A DNA stretch of 28,489 nt from Oscillospiraceae bacterium (GTDB taxonomy: Bacteria; Bacillota; Clostridia; Oscillospirales; Oscillospiraceae). How positions within the stretch are numbered: position 1 is the stretch's first letter; every line of letters starts with the position of its first letter. The position numbers and the translations under genes are program-made. The DNA lies in NCBI GenBank assembly GCA_902802215.1, contig CADCLH010000045.1, positions 1 to 28,489 on the forward strand. The letters are read 5' to 3'. Shown piece after piece: positions 7,010 through 15,213 of this stretch. Under the pieces are notes generated by a model that saw nothing but the letters and a program-made list of their open reading frames with translations, ran no database searches and was not told where the DNA came from.

Positions 7010-8420
7010 TCTGAAAGTCAACATGAGCCCGACCAAGAACGAGATGCCCGAGCAGGACCCCATGGTCCGCGCCGGCAACTTCGACGAGGTCGCCCTCGGC
7101 TACGACGCCGAGACCGCGAAGAAAGAGGCCGCCAGATGCCTCGACTGCAAGAACTCCCCCTGCCGCGAGGGCTGCCCCGTCGCGGTCAAGATCCCGCGCT
7201 TCCTCGAGAAGGTGCGCGAGGGCGACTTTGAGGCCGCCTACCAGATCGTCACCTCCACCAACTCCCTGCCCGCCGTCTGCGGCCGCGTCTGCCCGCAGGA
7301 GAAGCAGTGCGAGTCCAAGTGCGTGCGCGGCATCAAGGGCGAGAGCGTCGGCATCGGCCGGCTCGAGCGCTTCGTCGCCGACTGGCACATGGCCGAGCAG
7401 GCCAAGCTCAAGGACCCCAAGGTGGAGGTCCCCGCCTCCAACGGCCACCGCATCGCCATCGTCGGCTCCGGCCCCGCGGGTCTGACCTGCGCGGGCGACC
7501 TGAGGAAGCTGGGCTACGACGTGACCATCTTCGAGGCCCTGCACAAGTCCGGCGGCGTGCTGGTCTACGGCATCCCGCAGTTCAGACTCCCGAAGGAGAT
7601 CGTCGCCAAGGAGATCGACAACCTCAAGGCCATGGGCGTCAAGATCGTCAACAACGCCATCATCGGCAAGTCCGAGACCGTGGACGAGCTCTTCGCCGAC
7701 GGCTTCGAGGCCGTGTTCATCGGCTCCGGCGCCGGTCTGCCCCAGTTCCTGCACATTCCCGGCGAGAACCTGCTGGGCGTCTACACCGCCAACGAGCTGC
7801 TGACCCGCGTCAACCTCATGAAGGCCTACCGCGACGATTACGACACCCCGATCAAGCACTTCCACCGCGTGGCCGTCGTCGGCGCCGGCAACGTCGCCAT
7901 GGACGCGGCGCGCGTGGCCAAGCGCCTCGGCGCGGAGCATGTGTACATCTGCTACCGCCGCGGCCGGGACGAGCTCCCCGCCCGTAAGGAGGAGGTCGAG
8001 CACGCCGAGGCCGAGGGCATCGAGTTCCACCTGCTCAACAATCCCACCCGCATCCTCGCGGGCGACGACGGCTTCGTCACCGGGATCGAGCTTCAGCGCC
8101 AGGAGCTCGGCGAGCCCGACGCGCGCGGCCGCCGCTCCCCCGTTCCCGTGCAGGGCAGCGAGTGGGTGCTGGACGTCGACACCGTCATCATCGCCATCGG
8201 CACGAGCCCCAACCCCCTGATCCGCAACACCACCGGCGGCCTGACCTTCACCCGCAAGGGCGGCATCGAGGCCGACGAGGGCGGCGTGACGGCGCGCGAA
8301 GGCGTGTTCGCGGGCGGCGACGCCGTGACCGGCGCGGCCACCGTCATCCTCGCCATGGGCGCGGGCAAGGCCGGCGCCGTGTCGATCGACAAGTATATCA
8401 AGAGCAAGGCCGCGGAATAA
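7002..8420 (+). CDS. nfnB: NfnB-type FAD/two [4Fe-4S] subunit (GltD-like)
   Basis: A 472-residue flavoprotein homologous to the glutamate synthase small subunit. The N-terminal domain has eight cysteines in two groups (46, 49, 54, 58 and 93, 97, 103, 107) for two [4Fe-4S] clusters. FAD-binding IAIVGSGPAGL starts at residue 151, and the second dinucleotide fold, for NADPH, has AVVGAGNVAMDAARVAKRLG from residue 291. The C-terminal GGDAVTGAATVILAMGAGK closes the FAD site. GltD looks alike, but no glutamate synthase large subunit is nearby and the partner is an NfnA, so NfnB is the better call. The ribosome site is GGAGGAAAG inside the end of nfnA. In an anaerobe this pair balances NADPH, NADH and reduced ferredoxin. 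A strong terminator follows 12 bases after the stop. Confidence 0.9.
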   Translation: MANLKVNMSPTKNEMPEQDPMVRAGNFDEVALGYDAETAKKEAARCLDCKNSPCREGCPVAVKIPRFLEKVREGDFEAAYQIVTSTNSLPAVCGRVCPQEKQCESKCVRGIKGESVGIGRLERFVADWHMAEQAKLKDPKVEVPASNGHRIAIVGSGPAGLTCAGDLRKLGYDVTIFEALHKSGGVLVYGIPQFRLPKEIVAKEIDNLKAMGVKIVNNAIIGKSETVDELFADGFEAVFIGSGAGLPQFLHIPGENLLGVYTANELLTRVNLMKAYRDDYDTPIKHFHRVAVVGAGNVAMDAARVAKRLGAEHVYICYRRGRDELPARKEEVEHAEAEGIEFHLLNNPTRILAGDDGFVTGIELQRQELGEPDARGRRSPVPVQGSEWVLDVDTVIIAIGTSPNPLIRNTTGGLTFTRKGGIEADEGGVTAREGVFAGGDAVTGAATVILAMGAGKAGAVSIDKYIKSKAAE

Positions 8421-8432
8421 TCCAACGTCATC

Positions 8433-8470
8433 AAAAAACCGACAGCTCACGTTGAGCTGTCGGTTTTTTT
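8433..8470. terminator. Bidirectional intrinsic terminator
   Basis: An A6 run, an 11-bp core stem (CCGACAGCTCA and its complement) with a 3-base loop, then T7. The A and T tracts make it work for nfnB and, in the other direction, for the hepT end of the minus-strand operon. Confidence 0.92.
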
Positions 8471-8534
8471 GCGGTATGCGCGTTCTATCTTCTGGTACTG
8501 TCCTCTGAAAAAGCTTCATTCTATCGGAGAACCG

Positions 8535-8864
8535 TTAAAGGATCCGTTCAATTTGCTCCTTGAGCGCCGGGAAGTCCGTCACGACAGTCTCATAGACATC
8601 CTCCATGCGGAGCGTCTGATACTTGTGCGCCGCGACGTCGCGGAACCCGGCGATGGCTTTCCAAGGAATGTGCGGGTAGGCCAGGCGCGTTTCGTCGGAC
8701 AGGTTCTTTACCAGTTCCCCGATGTTGATGACCGTCATGCCCACCGCCCGCATGAGCATCTCGTTTTGCTTGAACTGCTCGAGGGTGTAGCCGTCCATCA
8801 TTGTCCGGGCAATGTCGATCTCGCTCAGCACCTTTTGCAGAACGATCCGGTCTCTACGCTCCAT
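8535..8864 (-). CDS. hepT: HepT-like HEPN ribonuclease toxin (DUF86)
   Basis: A 109-residue HEPN protein. The catalytic RX4HXY motif is intact as RDVAAHKY (Arg75, His80, Tyr82). In characterised HepT/MntA pairs HepT is an RNase toxin whose motif tyrosine is AMPylated by the partner antitoxin. Start is the ATG at 8864, with AGGAGG ten bases upstream; the frame is open 23 codons further but only through the mntA gene. It overlaps the end of mntA by 11 bases, the usual toxin-antitoxin layout. Third codon positions look less GC-rich than in the neighbours, consistent with later arrival. The gene ends about 65 bases before the shared terminator at 8433-8470. Confidence 0.92.
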   Translation of the reverse strand: MERRDRIVLQKVLSEIDIARTMMDGYTLEQFKQNEMLMRAVGMTVINIGELVKNLSDETRLAYPHIPWKAIAGFRDVAAHKYQTLRMEDVYETVVTDFPALKEQIERIL

Positions 8865-9141
8865 AAAGCGGAATCCTCCTGTCCAGCTCCAGCATACTGT
8901 CCTCCGGCAGCGGGCCGTGAACGATATCCACATCCGTCCCCAGCAATTCCTCCATGCGGAACTTCAACGCGCTGATCGTAAGCAGCGATACGCTCGGCTG
9001 CGAGAATTCCACCAGAAGATCCACATCGCTCTGCGGCGTGTTTTTCCCGTTGGCATACGAGCCGAACAGCTCAACCTTTTTCAGCGGATATTCCCGCGAA
9101 GCGACATGAACGCCGTCCATAATCTGCTGAACCGAAAGCAT
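8854..9141 (-). CDS. mntA: MntA-like minimal nucleotidyltransferase antitoxin
   Basis: A 95-residue minimal nucleotidyltransferase. The family motif GSX10DXD is complete (Gly27-Ser28, then Asp39 and Asp41), and a third acidic position is offered by TDVDIV at residues 69-74. MntA proteins transfer AMP to the HEPN toxin and so block it. The ATG at 9141 has a strong GAGGGGGG site. The gene starts only 52 bases after the murC stop on the same strand; a TTGACA lies in that gap but without a matching -10, so cotranscription with murC is likely. Confidence 0.92.
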   Translation of the reverse strand: MLSVQQIMDGVHVASREYPLKKVELFGSYANGKNTPQSDVDLLVEFSQPSVSLLTISALKFRMEELLGTDVDIVHGPLPEDSMLELDRRIPLYGA

Positions 9142-9193
9142 GTTGAATCCCCCCTCCGCAGCTCTGATACAGCCGTTTTGTCAAAGAATCGTA

Positions 9194-10570
<1,377 letters not shown>

Positions 10571-10657
10571 AGCACTCCCCTGTTTCAGCCTTGGCGCAGA
10601 ATGCGCCCTTCCGCCCCTTGCGGACGGGTAAAAAACGTGTTAGAATCGGTTCGCATT

Positions 10658-10686
10658 ATTATAATACGCGGCGGACGTTCTTGCAA
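10658..10686 (-). promoter_or_regulatory. murC promoter, sharing a palindromic -10 with the divergent gene
   Basis: Minus strand: TTGCAA (10686-10681), 17 bp, TATAAT (10663-10658). The -10 lies in the perfect palindrome TATTATAATA (10657-10666), so the plus strand also shows TATAAT at 10660-10665, aimed at the uracil-DNA glycosylase gene. On that strand the -35 is poor (TGTTAG at 10638-10643, 16-bp spacer). Confidence 0.65.
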
Positions 10687-10731
10687 GTGCTTCTTCCGCC
10701 GCGTCCGGAAGGCTTGGGAAACGGAGGGACT

Positions 10732-11301
10732 ATGGACTCCTGGGAGAGCTTGAAGCGCGAATGCGCCGCCTGCCGCGGCTGCTCGCTGTGGGAGACCCGG
10801 CACGAGCTGGTCTTCGGCGTCGGGGACGAGAGCGCCGAGGTCATGTTCATCGGCGAGGGTCCCGGCGAGCAGGAGGACCGGCGCGGCGAGCCCTTTGTCG
10901 GCCCGGCGGGAAAGCTGCTCGACGACATGCTCGCCATGATCGACCTCGACCGCAGCCGGGTCTATATCGCCAACATCGTCAAGTGCCGCCCGCCCGGGAA
11001 CCGCGACCCGCTCGGCATCGAGCAGGACGCCTGCAGCGGCTGGCTCGAACGGCAGATCGCCCTGGTCGACCCGAAGATCATCGTCTGCCTCGGCCGCATC
11101 GCCGCCATGCGCTTCATCGGGCAGGACTTCCGCATCACGCGCGAGCACGGCAGATGGTACGACGTCGACGGCCGCCGCGTGACCGCCACCTATCACCCCT
11201 CCGCCCTGCTGCGCGACGTAACGAAGCGGCCGGAGGCCTTTATGGACCTTCGCAGCATCAGAAAGGAAATCAGGGCTGTCTGCGACAGCGTGTATCTATG
11301 A
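10732..11301 (+). CDS. Family 4 (iron-sulfur) uracil-DNA glycosylase
   Basis: Removes uracil from DNA after cytosine deamination or misincorporation. At 189 residues it fits family 4. Cluster cysteines are Cys11 and Cys14 (CAACRGC), Cys85 (NIVKCRPPGNRDP) and Cys101 (DACSGWL). Motif A is GEGPGEQED (41-49), followed by PFVGPAGKLLDDML, and motif B is YHPSALLR (154-161). The start is the ATG at 10732, behind GGAGGG; the frame is open 47 codons further upstream through the promoter region and that part shows no family similarity. Its stop overlaps the next start as ATGA, so the three genes to 12975 are translationally coupled. Confidence 0.95.
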   Translation: MDSWESLKRECAACRGCSLWETRHELVFGVGDESAEVMFIGEGPGEQEDRRGEPFVGPAGKLLDDMLAMIDLDRSRVYIANIVKCRPPGNRDPLGIEQDACSGWLERQIALVDPKIIVCLGRIAAMRFIGQDFRITREHGRWYDVDGRRVTATYHPSALLRDVTKRPEAFMDLRSIRKEIRAVCDSVYL

Positions 11302-12167
11302 TCGAATTTCACGCCATCACCCTCCTGGACAAGGAGTGGATCGACCGGCACGTCATGTGTGAAAACAGTCCCAGCGCCGACTTCAACTTCGGCAACATGT
11401 TCATCTGGGACGCCCATTACCGCCAGCTCGTCTGCTCGTTCGGCGACCGGACGCTGACCAAGGTTCGCCTGCACGGGGAGCCCGCCTTCGTCTACCCGAT
11501 CGGCTGCGGGCCGCTGGCCCCGGCCATCGACGCGCTGCGCGAATACGCCGCATGCAGGGGGTGGCCGTTCCGCCTGCGCGGCGTGACCGAGGCGCACCGC
11601 GCCCTGCTCGAGGAGCGCTGGCCCGGCCGCTTCACCTTCACCGAGGAGGAGCGCTACGCCGACTACATCTACGAGGCGGAGAAGCTCGCCACCTACGCCG
11701 GCAAGGCCCTGCACGGCAACGACTGGTCCTTCGTCCCGCTGACGCGGGAGCTCATCCCCGCCTGCGAGGCGATGCTCGAGGCCTGGACCGCCGACAACGC
11801 CGAACGCCTGGACGCGAGTATCGTCTACGAGCACGAGGCCATCGAGCGCGCCTTCACCCACTACGAGGCCCTCGGCCTCGAGGGCGGCGTCCTCTTCGCC
11901 GACGGGAAGCTCCTGGGCTTTTCCTTCGGGGAAATGACCTCGCACGACACCTTCGACACCTTTGTGGAGAAGGCGGCGGCCGACGTCAACGGGGCCTATC
12001 CCATGGTATGCCGGGAGCTGGCGCGGATGCTGATGGCACGGCATAAGGAGCTGCGCTTCATCAACCGCGAGGACGACATGGGGCTCGAGTCCCTGCGCCG
12101 CTCGAAGGAGTCCTACAAGCCCCTGTACCGGCTGAAAAAATACACGGCGGAGTGGAACGATGACTGA
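11298..12167 (+). CDS. DUF2156 protein (LPG-synthase C-terminal-like), internal segment missing
   Basis: A 289-residue protein of the family related to the C-terminal, GNAT-like domain of phosphatidylglycerol lysyltransferase. Stand-alone members are common in Clostridia and have no firm function. Family features include FNFGNMFIWDAHYR near the start, YADYIYEAEKLATYAGK in the middle and FINREDDMGLESLRRSKESY at the end. In family members I know, GKKLH is followed by a K-R-N-H segment of about 14 residues before DWSF; here it reads GKALHGNDWSF, so that segment is absent while the frame is kept (near base 11715). The start ATG overlaps the glycosylase stop (ATGA), and the end overlaps the next gene by 8 bases. 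Confidence 0.85.
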   Translation: MIEFHAITLLDKEWIDRHVMCENSPSADFNFGNMFIWDAHYRQLVCSFGDRTLTKVRLHGEPAFVYPIGCGPLAPAIDALREYAACRGWPFRLRGVTEAHRALLEERWPGRFTFTEEERYADYIYEAEKLATYAGKALHGNDWSFVPLTRELIPACEAMLEAWTADNAERLDASIVYEHEAIERAFTHYEALGLEGGVLFADGKLLGFSFGEMTSHDTFDTFVEKAAADVNGAYPMVCRELARMLMARHKELRFINREDDMGLESLRRSKESYKPLYRLKKYTAEWNDD

Positions 12168-12975
12168 CTGTACGCTTCGTGAATACACCCCCGCGGACGT
12201 GCCCGCGCTCTCGATGCTCTGGCGCGAGGTCTTCGGCGACCCCCTGCGCATGACGGCGGAGCTGTTCGCGCTGCTGCCCGACATGGGCTCCTGCGTCGTG
12301 GCCGAGCGGGACGGAAGGCTGCTCGGCGCGGCGACCGTGCTCAACGGCTTCGAGCTCGTCACCCGGCAGAAAAAGCGCCCCGTCGTGGGCTACCTCTACG
12401 GCGTGATGGTCCGGCCCGACGAACGCGGGAAGGGGCTCGGCAGGGCTCTGACGCTGGAGGCGGCAGAGCTTGCCAAGCGGCGGGAGTCGACGCTGCTGTG
12501 CACGCTCCCGGCCGAGGCCCCGCTCTACGGCTGGTACCGGAAGCTGCTGGGCTTCGAGTGCGTGCTGCACCGCAAGCGCTTCGAGACCGGCTGCGCGCCG
12601 CGCGAGGCCGTCATGGAGATGAGCAGCACCGAGTACCTGCACTGGCGCGACGCGCTGCTGCGGGGGAAGGCGTATCTGCGCCCGTCGAATCCGACGATGG
12701 AATTTGCCCGCCGCTTCTGCGCCTGCTTCGGCGGCGGCCTCTACGCCTGCGGCAGCGGGATCTGCGCGGCCTACCTCGACGGCGATACCTGCGTCGTCAA
12801 GGAGCTCGTCACCCGCGCCGAGGCCGACGCGCCCGTAATCGCGGCCTCGGTCGGCGCCTTCCTCGGCGCGAAGACCGCCGTCTGGTACCTGCCTGCGCGC
12901 GAGGGCGAGGCCTACATCGCGGCGGCCCCCGGCAGCATCCCCGCCGACTGCGTGTGGAATCTCAGCTTCGACTGA
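12160..12975 (+). CDS. GNAT-family N-acetyltransferase
   Basis: A 271-residue acyl-CoA-dependent acetyltransferase. The N-terminal half is the GNAT domain, with the acetyl-CoA pyrophosphate loop in VRPDERGKGLGRAL (84-97) and the YGWYRKLLGFE motif (about 125-135). The remaining 130 residues form a second domain without a motif I can name; two-domain architectures of this kind occur in Eis-like proteins. Substrate unknown. The start overlaps the DUF2156 gene by 8 bases with GGAGTGG in its tail as ribosome site, so it is the third gene of the glycosylase operon. No terminator follows directly; a palindromic repeat begins 44 bases later. Confidence 0.9.
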   Translation: MTDCTLREYTPADVPALSMLWREVFGDPLRMTAELFALLPDMGSCVVAERDGRLLGAATVLNGFELVTRQKKRPVVGYLYGVMVRPDERGKGLGRALTLEAAELAKRRESTLLCTLPAEAPLYGWYRKLLGFECVLHRKRFETGCAPREAVMEMSSTEYLHWRDALLRGKAYLRPSNPTMEFARRFCACFGGGLYACGSGICAAYLDGDTCVVKELVTRAEADAPVIAASVGAFLGAKTAVWYLPAREGEAYIAAAPGSIPADCVWNLSFD

Positions 12976-13018
12976 GAGGGAGCAGGAAGCCTTCAATGTG
13001 TCGACAGCCCCAGGTAAC

Positions 13019-13119
13019 TGTCATCTCGAGCGGAGGCGCAGCCGGAGTCGAGAGATCTGAAACCTTAGAAAACCTCACTTTTTAGATCTCTCCACTCGCT
13101 CCGCTCGGTCGAGATGACA
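13019..13119. repeat. REP-like palindromic element (about 101 bp)
   Basis: Two arms of about 38 bases face each other. Both begin with the same 11 bases on opposite strands (TGTCATCTCGA at 13019-13029 and its complement at 13109-13119) and both end in AGAGATCT. Each arm also folds on itself (TCTCGA...TCGAGA on the left). The link is A/T-rich. There is no coding sequence inside. Intergenic elements of this look are spread many times through some bacterial genomes by RAYT-type transposases; that origin is inference. Confidence 0.75.
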
Positions 13120-13265
13120 TGGAAAGAGTTCTTTGTCTGCGTATTTACCGCTTTCCCGGAGCTTTTTACAAAGTTGTAACAATTATCCGCTGGTTTCCGA
13201 AACATCTGCAGGGTAACATAATACTCGCAAGCAATCGTGTTTCATCTTTTTCATTTTGTCCTCAC
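13120..13265. other. A/T-richer non-coding stretch, nothing recognised
   Basis: Between the repeat and the strong terminator, this 146-base stretch is clearly less GC-rich than the surroundings. Plus-strand frames cross it but lack a ribosome site. A 23-codon minus-strand frame starting with MKKMKHD has AGGAC in front but no other support. I see no clear promoter. It could encode a small RNA ending at the hairpin, or be remnant sequence. Confidence 0.4.
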
Positions 13266-13326
13266 CACATAAACAAAGAAGAGCAGCTTGGCTGCTCTTC
13301 TTTGTTTATGTGCGTTTTTTATTTTT
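13266..13326 (+). terminator. Very strong intrinsic terminator
   Basis: A perfect 22-bp stem (13266-13287 with 13291-13312), loop TTG, then CGTTTTTTATTTTT. The T run is on the plus-strand side only. It overlaps the last codons of the convergent PurN-like gene and would stop plus-strand transcripts entering it. Confidence 0.92.
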
Positions 13327-13933
13327 CGATCAGGACCCGGTTGCCGCGCACCAACAGCTTGCCCGCGCAGTAGAGACCGACGGCCTGGCTGAGGATGCGC
13401 CACTCGGCCTCCTCGAGCACGCGGCGGCCCAGGGTCTCGGGCGTGTCGTCGGGCTTGACCTCCACGGCGCGCTGTAAGATGATGCTGCCGACGCGCCCGT
13501 CGGCGTCCGCGAAGTAGGCGGTGGCGCCAGTGACCTTGACGCCGCGCTCGAGCACGGCGCGCTGGATGTCGCCCTCGGTATCCTCAAAGGCCGGATAGAG
13601 GGCCGGGAAGGTGCCGATGATGCGGTTTTTGAACTGATAGGGCACGACGCCGAGGGGCAGATCGTAGCCGGCGAGGATCACGAGCTCGATATCCATGTCC
13701 CGGAGCTTGTTGGCGATGGCCATGCTGTGGCTGGTGCTGTTGGGGAAGAGCTCGGGGTCGACCACGTAGGCGGGCACGCCCGCGTTCAGCGCGCGCTTCA
13801 TGGCGTAGACGTCCTTCGCCGACGAGATCACCGCGACCAGCTCAAAATCCGGTATTTCCTTAAAATACATGGAGTCCAGGATCGCCTGGAGCTTCGCCCC
13901 GTCGCCGGAGACCAATGCAGCCGCACGCACCAT
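13319..13933 (-). CDS. PurN-like formyltransferase-fold protein, active site not conserved
   Basis: A 204-residue protein related to phosphoribosylglycinamide formyltransferase, which makes formyl-GAR in purine synthesis. Family outline is clear: LVSGDGAKLQAILD at the N-terminus, LVILAGYDLP, FPALYPAF, GVKVTGATAYF and IILQRAVEV near the C-terminus. The catalytic Asn-x-His of NIHPSLLP-type loops aligns with G107-T-F109-P, and the Asp of the D-x-GPII segment aligns with Arg147 (DGRVGSII). All three catalytic residues of E. coli PurN (Asn106, His108, Asp144) thus appear replaced. It may be a non-catalytic paralogue or act on another substrate. Start chosen at ATG 13933, directly before the family N-terminus; the ribosome site is weak. 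No other purine gene is adjacent. Confidence 0.8.
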   Translation of the reverse strand: MVRAAALVSGDGAKLQAILDSMYFKEIPDFELVAVISSAKDVYAMKRALNAGVPAYVVDPELFPNSTSHSMAIANKLRDMDIELVILAGYDLPLGVVPYQFKNRIIGTFPALYPAFEDTEGDIQRAVLERGVKVTGATAYFADADGRVGSIILQRAVEVKPDDTPETLGRRVLEEAEWRILSQAVGLYCAGKLLVRGNRVLIEK

Positions 13934-14027
13934 GTTTTCTCTCTCACCCCGGAATCCGACCACTTGTTTCTCTGACAGAAACACGATATAATGGACAACG
14001 TTCATCTTGTGTTTCTCGTTTTGGTCT

Positions 14028-14045
14028 GATACATTATACTGTATC
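14028..14045. promoter_or_regulatory. Dyad over the -10 of the PurN-like promoter
   Basis: GATACATTATACTGTATC has 6-bp arms (GATACA/TGTATC) that bracket the minus-strand -10 at 14033-14038. A protein bound here would block that promoter. No regulator is adjacent, so operator function is inference. Confidence 0.4.
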
Positions 14046-14061
14046 GGACGGCGGCGGTCAA
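14033..14061 (-). promoter_or_regulatory. Promoter of the PurN-like gene
   Basis: Minus strand: TTGACC (14061-14056), 17 bp, TATAAT (14038-14033). Transcription would begin near 14026, about 90 bases before the ATG. On the plus strand the same A/T patch offers TATACT (14035-14040) for the divergent gene, but without a good -35. Confidence 0.8.
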
Positions 14062-14079
14062 GCGTCAGGAGGCGGTCTT

Positions 14080-15213
14080 ATGACAGAAATTTATGTAATT
14101 CGGCACGTGCAGGCGGAGGGCAATCTCTACCGGCACATGCAGGGCCACTGGGACGGCGACGTCACGGCCCGCGGCGTACAGCAGATGGAGCGCCTCGCGG
14201 CGAGGTTCCGGGACGTGCCGTTCGACGCGGTGTATTCCAGCGACCTGCGCAGAGCCCGCTTCACGGCGCTCGCCTTTACGCGCGGGCGCGACGTGCCGCT
14301 CTACACGGACCGCCGCCTGCGGGAGATCAACATCGGCCCCTGGGAGGGCCTGCCCTTTGCCGACGCGATCTGGGAGACCCCGGCGCTTTTCGACGCCTTC
14401 CTGCACGACCCCGAGCACTTTTATCTGGAAGGGGCCGAGACCTTCCACGACGTACAAAAGCGCGCCGTCGAGGCGCTGCGGGACATCGCTCAGGCCAACC
14501 CCGGCCGCACGGTGGCGATCACCACCCACGGCATCACGATCCGCTGCATGCTGACCGCCGTGCTCGGTATCCCGCTCTCCGACACCGAGACTGTGCCGCT
14601 GTTCTCCAACACGGGCGTGGCCCATCTGCGCTATGAGGACGGACGCTTCACGGTCCTTGCGATCAACGACGCCTCGCATCTGGACGAGGCGGAGCGCGCG
14701 ATCCCCCGGGACTCCGCCGCGCTGCGGGACGTGCGCATCGATCCCGGCCGGGACCGGGACCGCTACATCGCCTGCTATGCCGACGCCTGGCGCACGGCGC
14801 ACGGGGATCTCACGGGCTTTGACGGCGACGCCTACTGGCTCGCCGCGCTGGAGCATCTGCGGGACGACCCGGAATCGGTGCGCTTCGTCTACAACGGGGA
14901 GGACTTCGCGGGACTGCTCGATCTCGACACGCGGCGCAGCGCGCACGCGGACGTCGGCTGGATCACGCTCCTGTATCTCACTCCGGAATTCCGGGGCCGC
15001 GGCCTCGGCGTGCAGCTTCTGGGCCGCGCCGTCGTGAAGTACCGCAGGCTCGGCCGCCGGGTGCTGCGTCTTCAGGCGGCCGAGGACAACGCCGCCGCGA
15101 TTTCCTTTTACCGCAAATACGGCTTTACCGCGCTCTCCTGGACGGCGGGCAGCCACGGCCGGGTCTGGCTCATGGAGAAGGACCTGAGAGGGATCGCGCA
15201 TGTCGATGTATGA
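14080..15213 (+). CDS. Histidine phosphatase (phosphoglycerate-mutase-like) fused to a GNAT acetyltransferase
   Basis: A 377-residue two-domain protein. Residues 1-200 are a histidine-phosphatase domain: IRHVQAEGN at 7-15 with the phospho-acceptor His9, REINIGPWEG, and ITTHGITIR with the second histidine. The usual RHG is RHV here, with the following Q-x-x-x-N kept. Residues from about 215 to 377 are a GNAT domain with YLTPEFRGRGLGVQLL as acetyl-CoA loop and NAAAISFYRKYGF near the end. The frame runs unbroken across the join. ATG at 14080 follows AGGAGG by seven bases; the frame is open further upstream only through the promoter region. Substrates unknown. The last 14 bases overlap the metallophosphatase gene, so both belong to one operon. 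Confidence 0.9.
   Translation: MTEIYVIRHVQAEGNLYRHMQGHWDGDVTARGVQQMERLAARFRDVPFDAVYSSDLRRARFTALAFTRGRDVPLYTDRRLREINIGPWEGLPFADAIWETPALFDAFLHDPEHFYLEGAETFHDVQKRAVEALRDIAQANPGRTVAITTHGITIRCMLTAVLGIPLSDTETVPLFSNTGVAHLRYEDGRFTVLAINDASHLDEAERAIPRDSAALRDVRIDPGRDRDRYIACYADAWRTAHGDLTGFDGDAYWLAALEHLRDDPESVRFVYNGEDFAGLLDLDTRRSAHADVGWITLLYLTPEFRGRGLGVQLLGRAVVKYRRLGRRVLRLQAAEDNAAAISFYRKYGFTALSWTAGSHGRVWLMEKDLRGIAHVDV

Noticed and set aside
9142..9193. TTGACA upstream of mntA as a promoter
   Set aside because: No -10 hexamer at 15 to 19 bp, so not called.
10591..10731. 47-codon N-terminal extension of the uracil-DNA glycosylase
   Set aside because: Lies over the divergent promoter region; the family N-terminus and GGAGGG fit the ATG at 10732.
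13019..13119. CRISPR array or insertion-sequence ends
   Set aside because: Only two inverted arms, no spacers, no direct repeat series and no transposase.
13182..13253. 23-codon minus-strand frame (MKKMKHD...) with AGGAC in front
   Set aside because: Too short and without promoter or family support; chance is the simpler explanation.
13119..13373. 84-codon plus-strand frame after the REP-like element
   Set aside because: No ribosome site, runs through a strong terminator hairpin into the PurN-like gene, and resembles no protein I know.
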